A stretch of DNA of 64,000 nucleotides, taken from contig CAKZFU010000101.1 of NCBI GenBank assembly GCA_936450465.1, positions 1 through 64,000 on the forward strand, read 5' to 3'. This stretch comes from Gibbula magus (Eukaryota > Mollusca > Gastropoda > Trochida > Trochidae). Position 1 is the stretch's first letter; every line of letters starts with the position of its first letter. The translations under genes and the position numbers were made by a program. This document shows, piece after piece, positions 35,801 to 47,776 of this stretch. Under the pieces are notes generated by a model. That model did not search any database and had not been told where the DNA came from. It saw nothing but the letters and a program-made list of their open reading frames with translations.

Positions 35801-37500
35801 TCCAAAAGTGAATGCGTCTATGCGACCGGCAGGATGTGAGCTTCCATAGGAGACCATCAAAAGTTGTCTAGGCCAAAGTGACTTTTGGCCCAAAATTGGG
35901 CCTACAGGAATGACTATAACGGCACGGTTTGCCCATAAGACGGTCACCGATTCCAAAAGTGAACGCGTCTATGCGACCGACAGGATGAGACCTTCCATAG
36001 GAGCCCATCAAAAGTTGTCTAGGCCAAAGTCACCTTTTGGCCCATTTTTGGGCATGAGCTTAACGGCACGGGTTGCCGATAAGACGGCAACCGATTCCAA
36101 AAGTGAATGCGTCTATGCGACCGGCAGGATGTGAGCTTCCATAGGAGACCATCAAAAGTTGTCTAGGCCAAAGTGACTTTTGGCCCAAATTTGGGCCTAC
36201 AGGAATGACTATATCGGCACGGTTTGCCCATAAGACGGTCACCGATTCCAAAAGCGAACGCGTCTATGCGACCGACAGGATGAGACCTTCAATAGGAGAC
36301 CATCAAAAGTTGTCTAGGCCAAAGTCACCTTTTGGCCCATTTTTGGGCATGAGCTTAACGGCACGGGTTGCCGATAAGACGGCAACCGATTCCAAAAGTG
36401 AATGCGTCTATGCGACCGGCAGGATGTGAGCTTCCATAGGAGACCATCAAAAGTTGTCTAGGCCAAAGTGACTTTTGGCCCAAAATTGGGCCTACAGGAA
36501 TGACTATAACAGCACGGTTTGCCCATAAGACGGTCACCGATTCCAAAAGTGAACGCGTCTATGCGACCGACAGGATGAGACCTTCCATAGGAGACCATCA
36601 AAAGTTGTCTAGGCCAAAGTCACCTTTTGGCCCATTTTTGGGCATGAGCTTAACGGCACGGGTTGCCGATAAGATGGCAACCGATTCCAAAAGTGAATGC
36701 GTCTATGCGACCGGCAGGATGTGAGCTTCCATAGGAGACCATCAAAAGTTGTCTAGGCCAAAGTGACTTTTGGCCCAAAATTGGGCCTACAGGAATGACT
36801 ATAACGGCACGGTTTGCCCATAAGACGGTCACCGATTCCAAAAGCGAACGCGTCTATGCGACCGACAGGATGAGACCTTCCATAGGAGACCATCAAAAGT
36901 TGTCTAGGCCAAAGTCACCTTTTGGCCCATTTTTGGGCATGAGCTTAACGGCACGGGTTGCCGATAAGACGGCAACCGATTCCAAAAGTGAATGCGTCTA
37001 TGCGACCGGCAGGATGTGAGCTTCCATAGGAGACCATCAAAAGTTGTCTAGGCCAAAGTGACTTTTGGCCCAAAATTGGGCCTACAGGAATGACTATAAC
37101 GGCACGGTTTGCCCATAAGACGGTCACCGATTCCAAAAGTGAACGCGTCTATGCGACCGACAGGATGAGACCTTCCATAGGAGACCATCAAAAGTTGTCT
37201 AGGCCAAAGTCACCTTTTGGCCCATTTTTGGGCATGAGCTTAACGGCACGGGTTGCCGATAAGACGGCAACCGATTCCAAAAGTGAATGCGTCTATGCGA
37301 CCGGCAGGATGTGAGCTTCCATAGGAGACCATCAAAAGTTGTCTAGGCCAAAGTGACTTTTGGCCCAAATTTGGGCCTACAGGAATGACTATATCGGCAC
37401 GGTTTGCCCATAAGACGGTCACCGATTCCAAAAGCGAACGCGTCTATGCGACCGACAGGATGAGACCTTCCATAGGAGACCATCAAAAGTTGTCTAGGCC
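32900..37500 (-). repeat. Higher-order duplications with 590- and 1180-bp spacing
   Basis: The AAGATGGCAACC allele recurs in dimers starting at 32960, 33255, 33845, 34435, 35320 and 36500. ATAACAGCACGG recurs in three of these (32960, 35320, 36500 regions). The CCCAAATTTGGGCC plus ATATCGGCACGG pair occurs at about 36187 and again 1180 bp later at about 37367. All spacings are whole multiples of 295. This shows repeated copying of blocks of two to eight dimers. Confidence 0.8.
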
Positions 37501-40500
37501 AAAGTCACCTTTTGGCCCATTTTTGGGCATGAGCTTAACGGCACGGGTTGCCGATAAGACGGCAACCGATTCCAAAAGTGAATGCGTCTATGCGACCGGC
37601 AGGATGTGAGCTTCCATAGGAGACCATCAAAAGTTGTCTAGGCCAAAGTGACTTTTGGCCCAAAATTGGGCCTACAGGAATGACTATAACGGCACGGTTT
37701 GCCCATAAGACGGTCACCGATTCCAAAAGTGAACGCGTCTATGCGACCGACAGGATGAGACCTTCCATAGGAGACCATCAAAAGTTGTCTAGGCCAAAGT
37801 CACCTTTTGGCCCATTTTTGGGCATGAGCTTAACGGCACGGGTTGCCGATAAGACGGCAACCGATTCCCAAAGTGAATGCGTCTATGCGACCGGCAGCAT
37901 GTGAGCTTCCATAGGAGACCATCAAAAGTTGTCTAGGCCAAAGTGACTTTTGGCCCAAAATTGGGCCTACAGGAATGACTATAACGGCATGGTTGCCGAT
38001 AAGACGGTCACCGATTCCAAAAGTAAATGCGTCTATGCGATCAACAGCATGTGAGCTTCCATAGGAGACCATCAAAAGTTGTCTAGGCCAAAGTCACCTT
38101 TTGGCCCATTTTTGGGCATGACTATAACGGCACGGGTTGCCGATAAGACGGTCACCGATTCCAAAAGTGAATGCGTCTATGCGACCGGCAGGATGTGAGC
38201 TTCCATAGGAGACCATCAGAAGTTGTCTAGGCCAAAGTGACTTTTGGCCCAAAATTGGGCCTACAGGAATGACTATAACGGCACGGTTTGCCCATAAGAC
38301 GGTCACCGATTCCAAAAGTGAACGCGTCTATGCGACCGACAGGATGAGACCTTCCATAGGAGACCATCAAAAGTTGTCTAGGCCAAAGTCACCTTTTGGC
38401 CCATTTTTGGGCATGAGCTTAACGGCACGGGTTGCCGATAAGACGGCAACCGATTCCAAAAGTGAATGCGTCTATGCGACCGGCAGGATGTGAGCTTCCA
38501 TAGGAGACCATCAAAAGTTGTCTAGGCCAAAGTGACTTTTGGCCCAAAATTGGGCCTACAGGAATGACTATAACGGCACGGTTTGCCCATAAGACGGTCA
38601 CCGATTCCAAAAGTGAACGCGTCTATGCGACCGACAGGATGAGACCTTCCATAGGAGACCATCAAAAGTTGTCTAGGCCAAAGTCACCTTTTGGCCCATT
38701 TTTGGGCATGAGCTTAACGGCACGGGTTGCCGATAAGACGGCAACCGATTCCAAAAGTGAATGCGTCTATGCGACCGGCAGGATGTGAGCTTCCATAGGA
38801 GACCATCAAAAGTTGTCTAGGCCAAAGTGACTTTTGGACCAAAATTGGGCCTACAGGAATGACTATAACGGCACGGTTTGCCCATAAGACGGTCACCGAT
38901 TCCAAAAGTGAACGCGTCTATGCGACCGACAGGATGAGACCTTCCATAGTAGACCATCAAAAGTTGTCTAGGCCAAAGTCACCTTTTGGCCCATTTTTGG
39001 GCATGAGCTTAACGGCACGGGTTGCCGATAAGACGGCAACCGATTCCAAAAGTGAATGCGTCTATGCGACCGGCAGGATGTGAGCTTCCATAGGAGACCA
39101 TCAAAAGTTGTCTAGGCCAAAGTGACTTTTGGCCCAAAATTGGGCCTACAGGAATGACTATAACGGCACGGTTTGCCCATAAGACGGTCACCGATTCCAA
39201 AAGTGAACGCGTCTATGCGACTGACAGGATGAGACCTTCCATAGGAGACCATCAAAAGTTGTCTAGGCCAAAGTCACCTTTTGGCCCATTTTTGGGCATG
39301 AGCTTAACGGCACGGGTTGCCGATAAGACGGCAACCGATTCCAAAAGTGAATGCGTCTATGCGACCGGCAGGATGTGAGCTTCCATAGGAGACCATCAAA
39401 AGTTGTCTAGGCCAAAGTGACTTTTGGCCCAAAATTGGGCCTACAGGAATGACTATAACGGCACGGTTTGCCCATAAGACGGTCACCGATTCCAAAAGTG
39501 AACGCGTCTATGCGACCGACAGGATGAGACCTTCCATAGGAGACCATCAAAAGTTGTCTAGGCCAAAGTCACCTTTTGGCCCATTTTTGGGCATGAGCTT
39601 AACGGCACGGGTTGCCGATAAGACGGCAACCGATTCCAAAAGTGAATGCGTCTATGCGACCGGCAGGATGTGAGCTTCCATAGGAGACCATCAAAAGTTG
39701 TCTAGGCCAAAGTGACTTTTGGCCCAAAATTGGGCCTACAGGAATGACTATAACGGCACGGTTTGCCCATAAGACGGTCACCGATTCCAAAAGTGAACGC
39801 GTCTATGCGACCGACAGGATGAGACCTTCCATAGGAGACCATCAAAAGTTGTCTAGGTCAAAGTCACCTTTTGGCCCATTTTTGGTCATGAGCTTAACGG
39901 CACGGGTTGCCGATAAGACGGCAACCGATTCCAAAAGTGAATGCATCTATGCGACCGGCAGGATGTGAGCTTCCATAGGAGACCATCAAAAGTTGTCTAG
40001 GCCAAAGTGACTTTTGGCCCAAAATTGGGCCTACAGGAATGACTATAACGGCACGGTTTGCCCATAAGACGGTCACCGATTCCAAAAGTGAACGCGTCTA
40101 TGCGACCGACAGGATGAGACCTTCCATAGGAGACCATCAAAAGTTGTCTAGGCCAAAGTCACCTTTTGGCCAATTTTTGGGCATGAGCTTAACGGCACGG
40201 GTTGCCGATAAGACGGCAACCGATTCCAAAAGTGAATGCGTCTATGCGACCGGCAGGATGTGAGCTTCCATAGGAGACCATCAAAAGTTGTCTAGGCCAA
40301 AGTGACTTTTGGCCCAAAATTGGGCCTACAGGAATGACTATAACGGCACGGTTTGCCCATAAGACGGTCACCGATTCCAAAAGTGAACGCGTCTATGCGA
40401 CCGACAGGATGAGACCTTCCATAGGAGACCATCAAAAGTTGTCTAGGCCAAAGTCACCTTTTGGCCCATTTTTGGGCATGAGCTTAACGGCACGGGTTGC

Positions 40501-43452
40501 CGATAAGACGGCAACCGATTCCAAAAGTGAATGCGTCTATGCGACCGGCAGGATGTGAGCTTCCATAGGAGACCATCAAAAGTTGTCTAGGCCAAAGTGA
40601 CTTTTGGCCCAAAATTGGGCCTACAGGAATGACTATAACGGCACGGTTTGCCCATAAGACGGTCACCGATTCCAAAAGTGAACGCGTCTATGCGACCGAC
40701 AGGATGAGACCTTCCATAGGAGACCATCAAAAGTTGTCTAGGCCAAAGTCACCTTTTGGCCCATTTTTGGGCATGAGCTTAACGGCACGGGTTGCCGATA
40801 AGACGGCAACCGATTCCAAAAGTGAATGCGTCTATGCGACCGGCAGGATGTGAGCTTCCATAGGAGACCATCAAAAGTTGTCTAGGCCAAAGTGACTTTT
40901 GGCCCATTTTTGGGCATGAGCTTAACGGCACGGGTTGCCGATAAGACGGCAACCGATTCCAAAAGTGAATGCGTCTATGCGACCGGCAGGATGTGAGCTT
41001 CCATAGGAGACCATCAAAAGTTGTCTAGGCCAAAGTGACTTTTGGCCCAAAATTGGGCCTACAGGAATGACTATAACGGCACGGTTTGCCCATAAGACGG
41101 TCACCGATTCCAAAAGTGAACGCGTCTATGCGACCGACAGGATGAGACCTTCCATAGGAGACCATCAAAAGTTGTCTAGGCCAAAGTCACCTTTTGGCCC
41201 ATTTTTGGGCATGAGCTTAACGGCACGGGTTGCCGATAAGACGGCAACCGATTCCAAAAGTGAATGCGTCTATGCGACCGGCAGGATGTGAGCTTCCATT
41301 GGAGACCATCAAAAGTTGTCTAGGCCAAAGTGACTTTTGGCCCAAAATTGGGCCTACAGGAATGACTATAACGGCACGGTTTGCCCATAAGGCGGTCACC
41401 GATTCCAAAAGTGAACGCGTCTATGCGACCGACAGGATGAGACCTTCCATAGGAGACCATCAAAAGTTGTCTAGGCCAAAGTCACCTTTTGGCCCATTTT
41501 TGGGCATGAGCTTAACGGCACGGGTTGCCGATAAGACGGCAACCGATTCCAAAAGTGAATGCGTCTATGCGACCGGCAGGATGTGAGCTTCCATAGGAGA
41601 CCATCAAAAGTTGTCTAGGCCAAAGTGACTTTTGGCCCAAAATTGGGCCTACAGGAATGACTATAACGGCACGGTTTGCCCATAAGACGGTCACCGATTC
41701 CAAAAGTGAACGCGTCTATGCGACCGACAGGATGAGACCTTCCATAGGAGACCATCAAAAGTTGTCTAGGCCAAAGTCACCTTTTGGCCCATTTTTGGGC
41801 ATGAGCTTAACGGCACGGGTTGCCGATAAGACGGCAACCGATTCCAAAAGTGAATGCGTCTATGCGACCGGCAGGATGTGAGCTTCCATAGGAGACCATC
41901 AAAAGTTGTCTAGGCCAAAGTGACTTTTGGCCCAAAATTGGGCCTACAGGAATGATTATAACGGCACGGTTTGCCCATAAGACGGTCACCGATTCCAAAA
42001 GTGAACGCGTCTATGCGACCGACAGGATGAGACCTTCCATAGGAGACCATCAAAAGTTGTCTAGGCCAAAGTCACCTTTTGGCCCATTTTTGGGCATGAG
42101 ATTAACGGCACGGGTTGCCGATAAGACGGCAACCGATTCCAAAAGTGAATGCGTCTATGCGACCGGCAGGATGTGAGCTTCCATAGGAGACCATCAAAAG
42201 TTGTCTAGGCCAAAGTGACTTTTGGCCCAAAATTGGGCCTACAGGAATGACTATAACGGCACGGTTTGCCCATAAGACGGTCACCGATTCCAAAAGTGAA
42301 CGCGTCTATGCGACCGACAGGATGAGACCTTCCATAGGAGACCATCAAAAGTTGTCTAGGCCAAAGTCACCTTTTGGCAAATTTTTGGGCATGAGCTTAA
42401 CGGCACGGGTTGCCAATAAGACGGCAACCGATTCCAAAAGTGAATGCGTCAATGCGACCGGCAGGATGTGAGCTTCCATAGGAGACCATCAAAAGTTGTC
42501 TAGGCCAAAGTGACTTTTGGCCCAAAATTGGGCCTACAGGAATGACTATAACGGCACGGTTTGCCCATAAGACGGTCACCGATTCCAAAAGTGAACGCGT
42601 CTATGCGACCGACAGGATGAGACCTTCCATAGGAGACCATCAAAAGTTGTCTAGGCTAAAGTCACCTTTTGGCCCATTTTTGGGCATGAGCTTAACGGCA
42701 CGGGTTGCCGATAAGACGGCAACCGATTCCAAAAGTGAATGCGTCTATGCGACCGGCAGGATGTGAGCTTCCATAGGAGACCATCAAAAGTTGTCTAGGC
42801 CAAAGTGACTTTTGGCCCAAAATTGGGCCTACAGGAATGACTATAACGGCACGGTTTGCCCATAAGACGGTCACCGATTCCAAAAGTGAACGCGTCTATG
42901 CGACCGACAGGATGAGACCTTCCATAGGAGACCATCAAAAGTTGTCTAGGCCAAAGTCACCTTTTGGCCCATTTTTGGGCATGAGCTTAACGGCACGGGT
43001 TGCCAATAAGACGGCAACCGATTCCAAAAGTGAATGCGTCAATGCGACCGGCAGGATGTGAGCTTCCATAGGAGACCATCAAAAGTTGTCTAGGCCAAAG
43101 TGACTTTTGGCCCAAAATTGGGCCTACAGGAATGACTATAACGGCACGGTTTGCCCATAAGACGGTCACCGATTCCAAAAGTGAACGCGTCTATGCGACC
43201 GACAGGATGAGACCTTCCATAGGAGACCATCAAAAGTTGTCTAGGCCAAAGTCACCTTTTGGCCCATTTTTGGGCATGAGCTTAACGGCACGGGTTGCCG
43301 ATAAGACGGCAACCGATTCCAAAAGTGAATGCGTCTATGCGACCGGCAGGATGTGAGCTTCCATAGGAGACCATCAAAAGTTGTCTAGGCCAAAGTGACT
43401 TTTGGCCCAAAATTGGGCCTACAGGAATGACTATAACGCCACGGTTTGCCCA

Positions 43453-46400
43453 TATGGAAGCTCACATGCTGCCGGTCGCATAGACGCATTCACTTTTGGA
43501 ATCGGTGACCGTCTTATCGGCAACCCGTGCCGTTATAGTCATGCCCAAAAATGGGCCAAAAGGTGACTTTGGCCAGACAACTTTTGATGGTCTCCTATGG
43601 AAGCTCACATGCTGTCGGTCGCAAAGACGCATTCACTTTTGGAATCGGTGACCGTCTTATTGGCAACCATGCCGTTATAGTCATTCCTGTAGGCCCAATT
43701 TTGGGCCAAAAGTCACTTTGGCCTAGACAACTTTTGATGGTCTCCTATGGAAGCTCACATGCTGCCGGTCGCATAGACGCATTCACTTTTGGAATCGGTG
43801 ACCGTCTTATCGGCAACCCGTGCCGTTATAGTCATGCCCAAAAATGGGCCAAAAGGTGACTTTGGCCTTGACAACTTTTGATGGTCTCCTATGGAAGCTC
43901 ACATGCTGTCGGTCGCATAGACGCATTCACTTTTGGAATCGGTGACCGTCTTATCGGCAACCATGCCGTTATAGTCATTCCTGTAGGCCCAATTTTGGGC
44001 CAAAAGTCACTTTGGCCTAGACAACTTTTGATGGTCTCCTATGGAAGCTCACATGCTGCCGGTCGCATAGACGCATTCACTTTTGGAATCGGTGACCGTC
44101 TTATCGGCAACCCATGCCGTTATAGTCATGCCCAAAAATGGGCCAAAAGGTGACTTTGGCCTAGACAACTTTTGATGGTCTCCTATGGAAGCTCACATGC
44201 TGTCGGTCGCATAGACGCATTCACTTTTGGAATCGGTGACCGTCTTATCGGCAACCATGCCGTTATAGTCATTCCTGTAGGCCCAATTTTGGGCCAAAAG
44301 TCACTTTGGCCTAGACAACTTTTGATGGTCTCCTATGGAAGCTCACATGCTGTCGGTCGCATAGACGCATTCACTTTTGGAATCGGTGACCGTCTTATCG
44401 GCAACCATGCCGTTATAGTCATTCCTGTAGGCCCAATTTTGGGCCAAAAGTCACTTTGGCCTAGACAACTTTTGATGGTCTCCTATGGAAGCTCACATGC
44501 TGCCGGTCGCATAGACGCATTCACTTTTGGAATCGGTGACCGTCTTATCGGCAACCATGCCGTTATAGTCATTCCTGTATGCCCAATTTTGGGCCAAAAG
44601 TCACTTTGGCCTAGACAACTTTTGATGGTCTCCTATGGAAGCTCACATGCTGCCGGTCGCATAGACGCATTCACTTTTGGAATCGGTGACCGTCTTATCG
44701 GCAACCATGCCGTTATAGTCATTCCTGTAGGCCCAATTTTGGGCCAAAAGTCACTTTGGCCTAGACAACTTTTGATGGTCTCCTATGGAAGCTCACATGC
44801 TGCCGGTCGCATAGACGCATTCACTTTTGGAATCGGTGACCGTCTTATCGGCAACCATGCCGTTATAGTCATGCCCAAAAATGGGCCTAAAGGTGACTTT
44901 GGCCTAGACAACTTTTGATGGTCTCATATGGAAGCTCACATGCTGTCGGTCGCATAGACGCATTCACTTTTGGAATCGGTGACCGTCTTATCGGCAACCA
45001 TGCCGTTATAGTCATTCCTGTAGGCCCAATTTTGGGCCAAAAGTCACTTTGGCCTAGACAACTTTTGATGGTCTCCTATGGAAGCTCACATGCTGCCGGT
45101 CGCATAGACGCATTCACTTTTGGAATCGGTGACCGTCTTATCGGCAACCCGTGCCGTTATAGTCATGCCCAAAAATGGGCCAAAAGGTGACTTTGGCCTA
45201 GACAACTTTTGATGGTCTCCTATGGAAGCTCACATGCTGTCGGTCGCATAGACGCATTCACTTTTGGAATCGGTGACCGTCTTATCGGCAACCATGCCGT
45301 TATAGTCATTCCTGTAGGCCCAATTTTGGGCCAAAAGTCACTTTGGCCTAGACAACTTTTGATGGTCTCATATGGAAGCTCACATGCTGCCGGTCGCATA
45401 GACGCATTCACTTTTGGAATCGGTGACCGTCTTATCGGCAACCATGCCGTTATAGTCATTCCTGTAGGCCCAATTTTGGGCCAAAAGTCACTTTGGCCTA
45501 GACAACTTTTGATGGTCTCCTATGGAAGCTCACATGCTGCCGGTCGCATAGACGCATTCACTTTTGGAATCGGTGACCGTCTTATCGGCAACCCGTGCCG
45601 TTATAGTCATGCCCAAAAATGGGCCAAAAGGTGACTTTGGCCTAGACAACTTTTGATGGTCTCCTATGGAAGCTCACATGCTGTCGGTCGCATAGACGCA
45701 TTCACTTTTGGAATCGGTGACCGTCTTATCGGCAACCATGCCGTTATAGTCATTCCTGTAGGCCCAATTTTGGGCCAAAAGTCACTTTGGCCTAGACAAC
45801 TTTTGATGGTCTCCTATGGAAGCTCACATGCTGCCGGTCGCATAGACGCATTCACTTTTGGAATCGGTGACCGTCTTATCGGCAACCCGTGCCGTTATAG
45901 TCATGCCCAAAAATGGGCCAAAAGGTGACTTTGGCCTAGACAACTTTTGATGGTCTCCTATGGAAGCTCACATGCTGTCGGTCGCATAGACGCATTCACT
46001 TTTGGAATCGGTGACCGTCTTATCGGCAACCATGCCGTTATAGTCATTCCTGTAGGCTCAATTTTGGGCCAAAAGTCACTTTGGCCTAGACAACTTTTGA
46101 TGGTCTCCTATGGAAGCTCACATGCTGCCGGTCGCATAGACGCATTCACTTTTGGAATCGGTGAGCGTCTTATCGGCAACCCGTGCCGTTATAGTCATGC
46201 CCAAAAATGGGCCAAAAGGTGACTTTGGCCTAGACAACTTTTGATGGTCTCCTATGGAAGCTCACATGCTGTCGGTCGCATAGACGCATTCACTTTTGGA
46301 ATCGGTGACCGTCTTATCGGCAACCATGCCGTTATAGTCATTCCTGTAGGCCCAATTTTGGGCCAAAAGTCACTTTGGCCTAGACAACTTTTGATGGTCT

Positions 46401-47655
46401 CCTATGGAAGCTCACATGCTGCCGGTCGCATAGACGCATTCACTTTTGGAATCGGTGACCGTCTTATCGGCAACCCGTGCCGTTATAGTCATGCCCAAAA
46501 ATGGGCCAAAAGGTCACTTTGGCCTAGACAACTTTTGATGGTCTCCTATGGAAGCTCACATGCTGACGGTCGCATAGACGCATTCACTTTTGGAATCGGT
46601 GACCGTCTTATCGGCAACCCGTGCCGTTATAATCATGCCCAAAAATGGGCCAAAAGGTGACTTTGGCCTAGACAACTTTTGATGGTCTCCTATGGAAGCT
46701 CACATGCTGTCGGTCGCATAGACGCATTCACTTTTGGAATCGGTGACCGTCTTATCGGCAACCATGCCGTTATAGTCATTCCTGTAGGCCCAATTTTGGG
46801 CCAAAAGTCACTTTGGCCTAGACAACTTTTGATGGTCTCCTATGGAAGCTCACATGCTGCCGGTCGCATAGACGCATTCACTTTTGGAATCGGTGACCGT
46901 CTTATCGGCAACCCGTGCCGTTATAGTCATGCCCAAAAATGGGCCAAAAGGTGACTTTGGCCTAGACAACTTTTGATGGTCTCCTATGGAAGCTCACATG
47001 CTGTCGGTCGCATAGACGCATTCACTTTTGGAATCGGTGACCGTCTTATCGGCAACCATGCCGTTATAGTCATTCCTGTAGGCCCAATTTTGGGCCAAAA
47101 GTCACTTTGGCCTAGACAACTTTTGATGGTCTCCTATGGAAGCTCACATGCTGCCGGTCGCATAGACGCATTCACTTTTGGAATCGGTGACCGTCTTATC
47201 GGCAACCCGTGCCGTTATAGTCATGCCCAAAAATGGGCCAAAAGGTGACTTTGGCCTAGACAACTTTTGATGGTCTCCTATGGAAACTCACATGCTGTCG
47301 GTCGCATAGACGCATTCACTTTTGGAATCGGTGACCGTCTTATCGGCAACCATGCCGTTATAGTCATTCCTGTAGGCCCAATTTTGGGCCAAAAGTCACT
47401 TTGGCCTAGACAACTTTTGATGGTCTCCTATGGAAGCTCACATCCTGCCGGTCGCATAGACGCATTCACTTTTGGAATCGGTGACCGTCTTATCGGCAAC
47501 CCGTGCCGTTATAGTCATGCCCAAAAATGGGCCAAAAGGTGACTTTGGCCTAGACAACTTTTGATGGTCTCCTATGGAAGCTCACATGCTGTCGGTCGCA
47601 TAGACGCATTCACTTTTGGAATCGGTGACCGTCTTATCGGCAACCATGCCGTTAT
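43453..47655 (+). repeat. Dimeric satellite array, C-type, forward, left of the transposon
   Basis: A distinct subfamily of the same satellite with diagnostic CACATGCTG (A-type has CACATCCTG), ACGCAT in both monomers, GGTGACC in both monomers, and GGCAACCATGCCG in the a-like monomer. The dimer is 294 bp (151 + 143). Runs of consecutive 150-bp a-like monomers occur around 44172-44860. The block starts at a strand switch: the inverted block's CCCATA merges into the forward TATGGAAG with a two-base overlap. It ends where the transposon at 47656 interrupts an a-like monomer. Confidence 0.95.
47654..47655. repeat. Left copy of the AT target-site duplication
   Basis: The satellite reads GTTATAGTC where uninterrupted. 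The AT here and the AT at 54522-54523 flank the element, and removing the element plus one AT restores the satellite monomer exactly. Confidence 0.75.
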
Positions 47656-47673
47656 AGCCTCTTCCGGAAAGTC
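47656..47673 (+). repeat. Left terminal inverted repeat
   Basis: AGCCTCTTCCGGAAAGTC pairs with the right end at 54504-54521 with mismatches at three positions. The first ten bases are perfect. This is the expected cleavage and binding region for the element's transposase. Confidence 0.88.
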
Positions 47674-47776
47674 GCGAAAGCGTGGAACTCTCCTGCCAGA
47701 TAAGGTAAGAAATAGTACCGGCTTCTGTTTCCGGTGCGTTCCAGCGCGAACCTCGAATGAATGCACTGGCGTAACT
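47674..47776 (+). promoter_or_regulatory. 5' leader between the left element end and the transposase start
   Basis: This is about 100 bases including TCGCGAAAGCG and a possible GT at 47705. The transposase promoter and leader must lie here or in the adjoining satellite, because no other upstream element DNA exists. No TATA box is evident. Confidence 0.4.

Larger units (their letters stand above)
16397..43452 (-). repeat. Dimeric satellite array, A-type, inverted orientation
   Basis: This 27-kb block has the same 295-bp dimer but reads on the reverse strand, about 183 monomers in all. The first copy carries private changes (ACGTCA, CACGGTTGCCC). Alternation is broken by extra b monomers near 22110, 32480 and 40900, by an a-a pair near 23020, and by an a/b hybrid near 18480-18560. 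Other local variants include an 8-bp loss giving CTTCCCCCTC and a 14-bp duplication of GTGAACGCGTCTAT. The section 37860-38260 holds C-like hybrid monomers. The block ends inside an a monomer at TTTGCCCATA, where forward C-type satellite begins. Confidence 0.96.

Noticed and set aside
44172..44918. 248-codon repetitive frame (and 291- and 191-codon frames at 60597 and 61491)
   Set aside because: Each 50-residue unit is one 150-bp satellite monomer. The frame is open only because the monomer length is divisible by three and the stop-bearing b-like monomer is absent locally.
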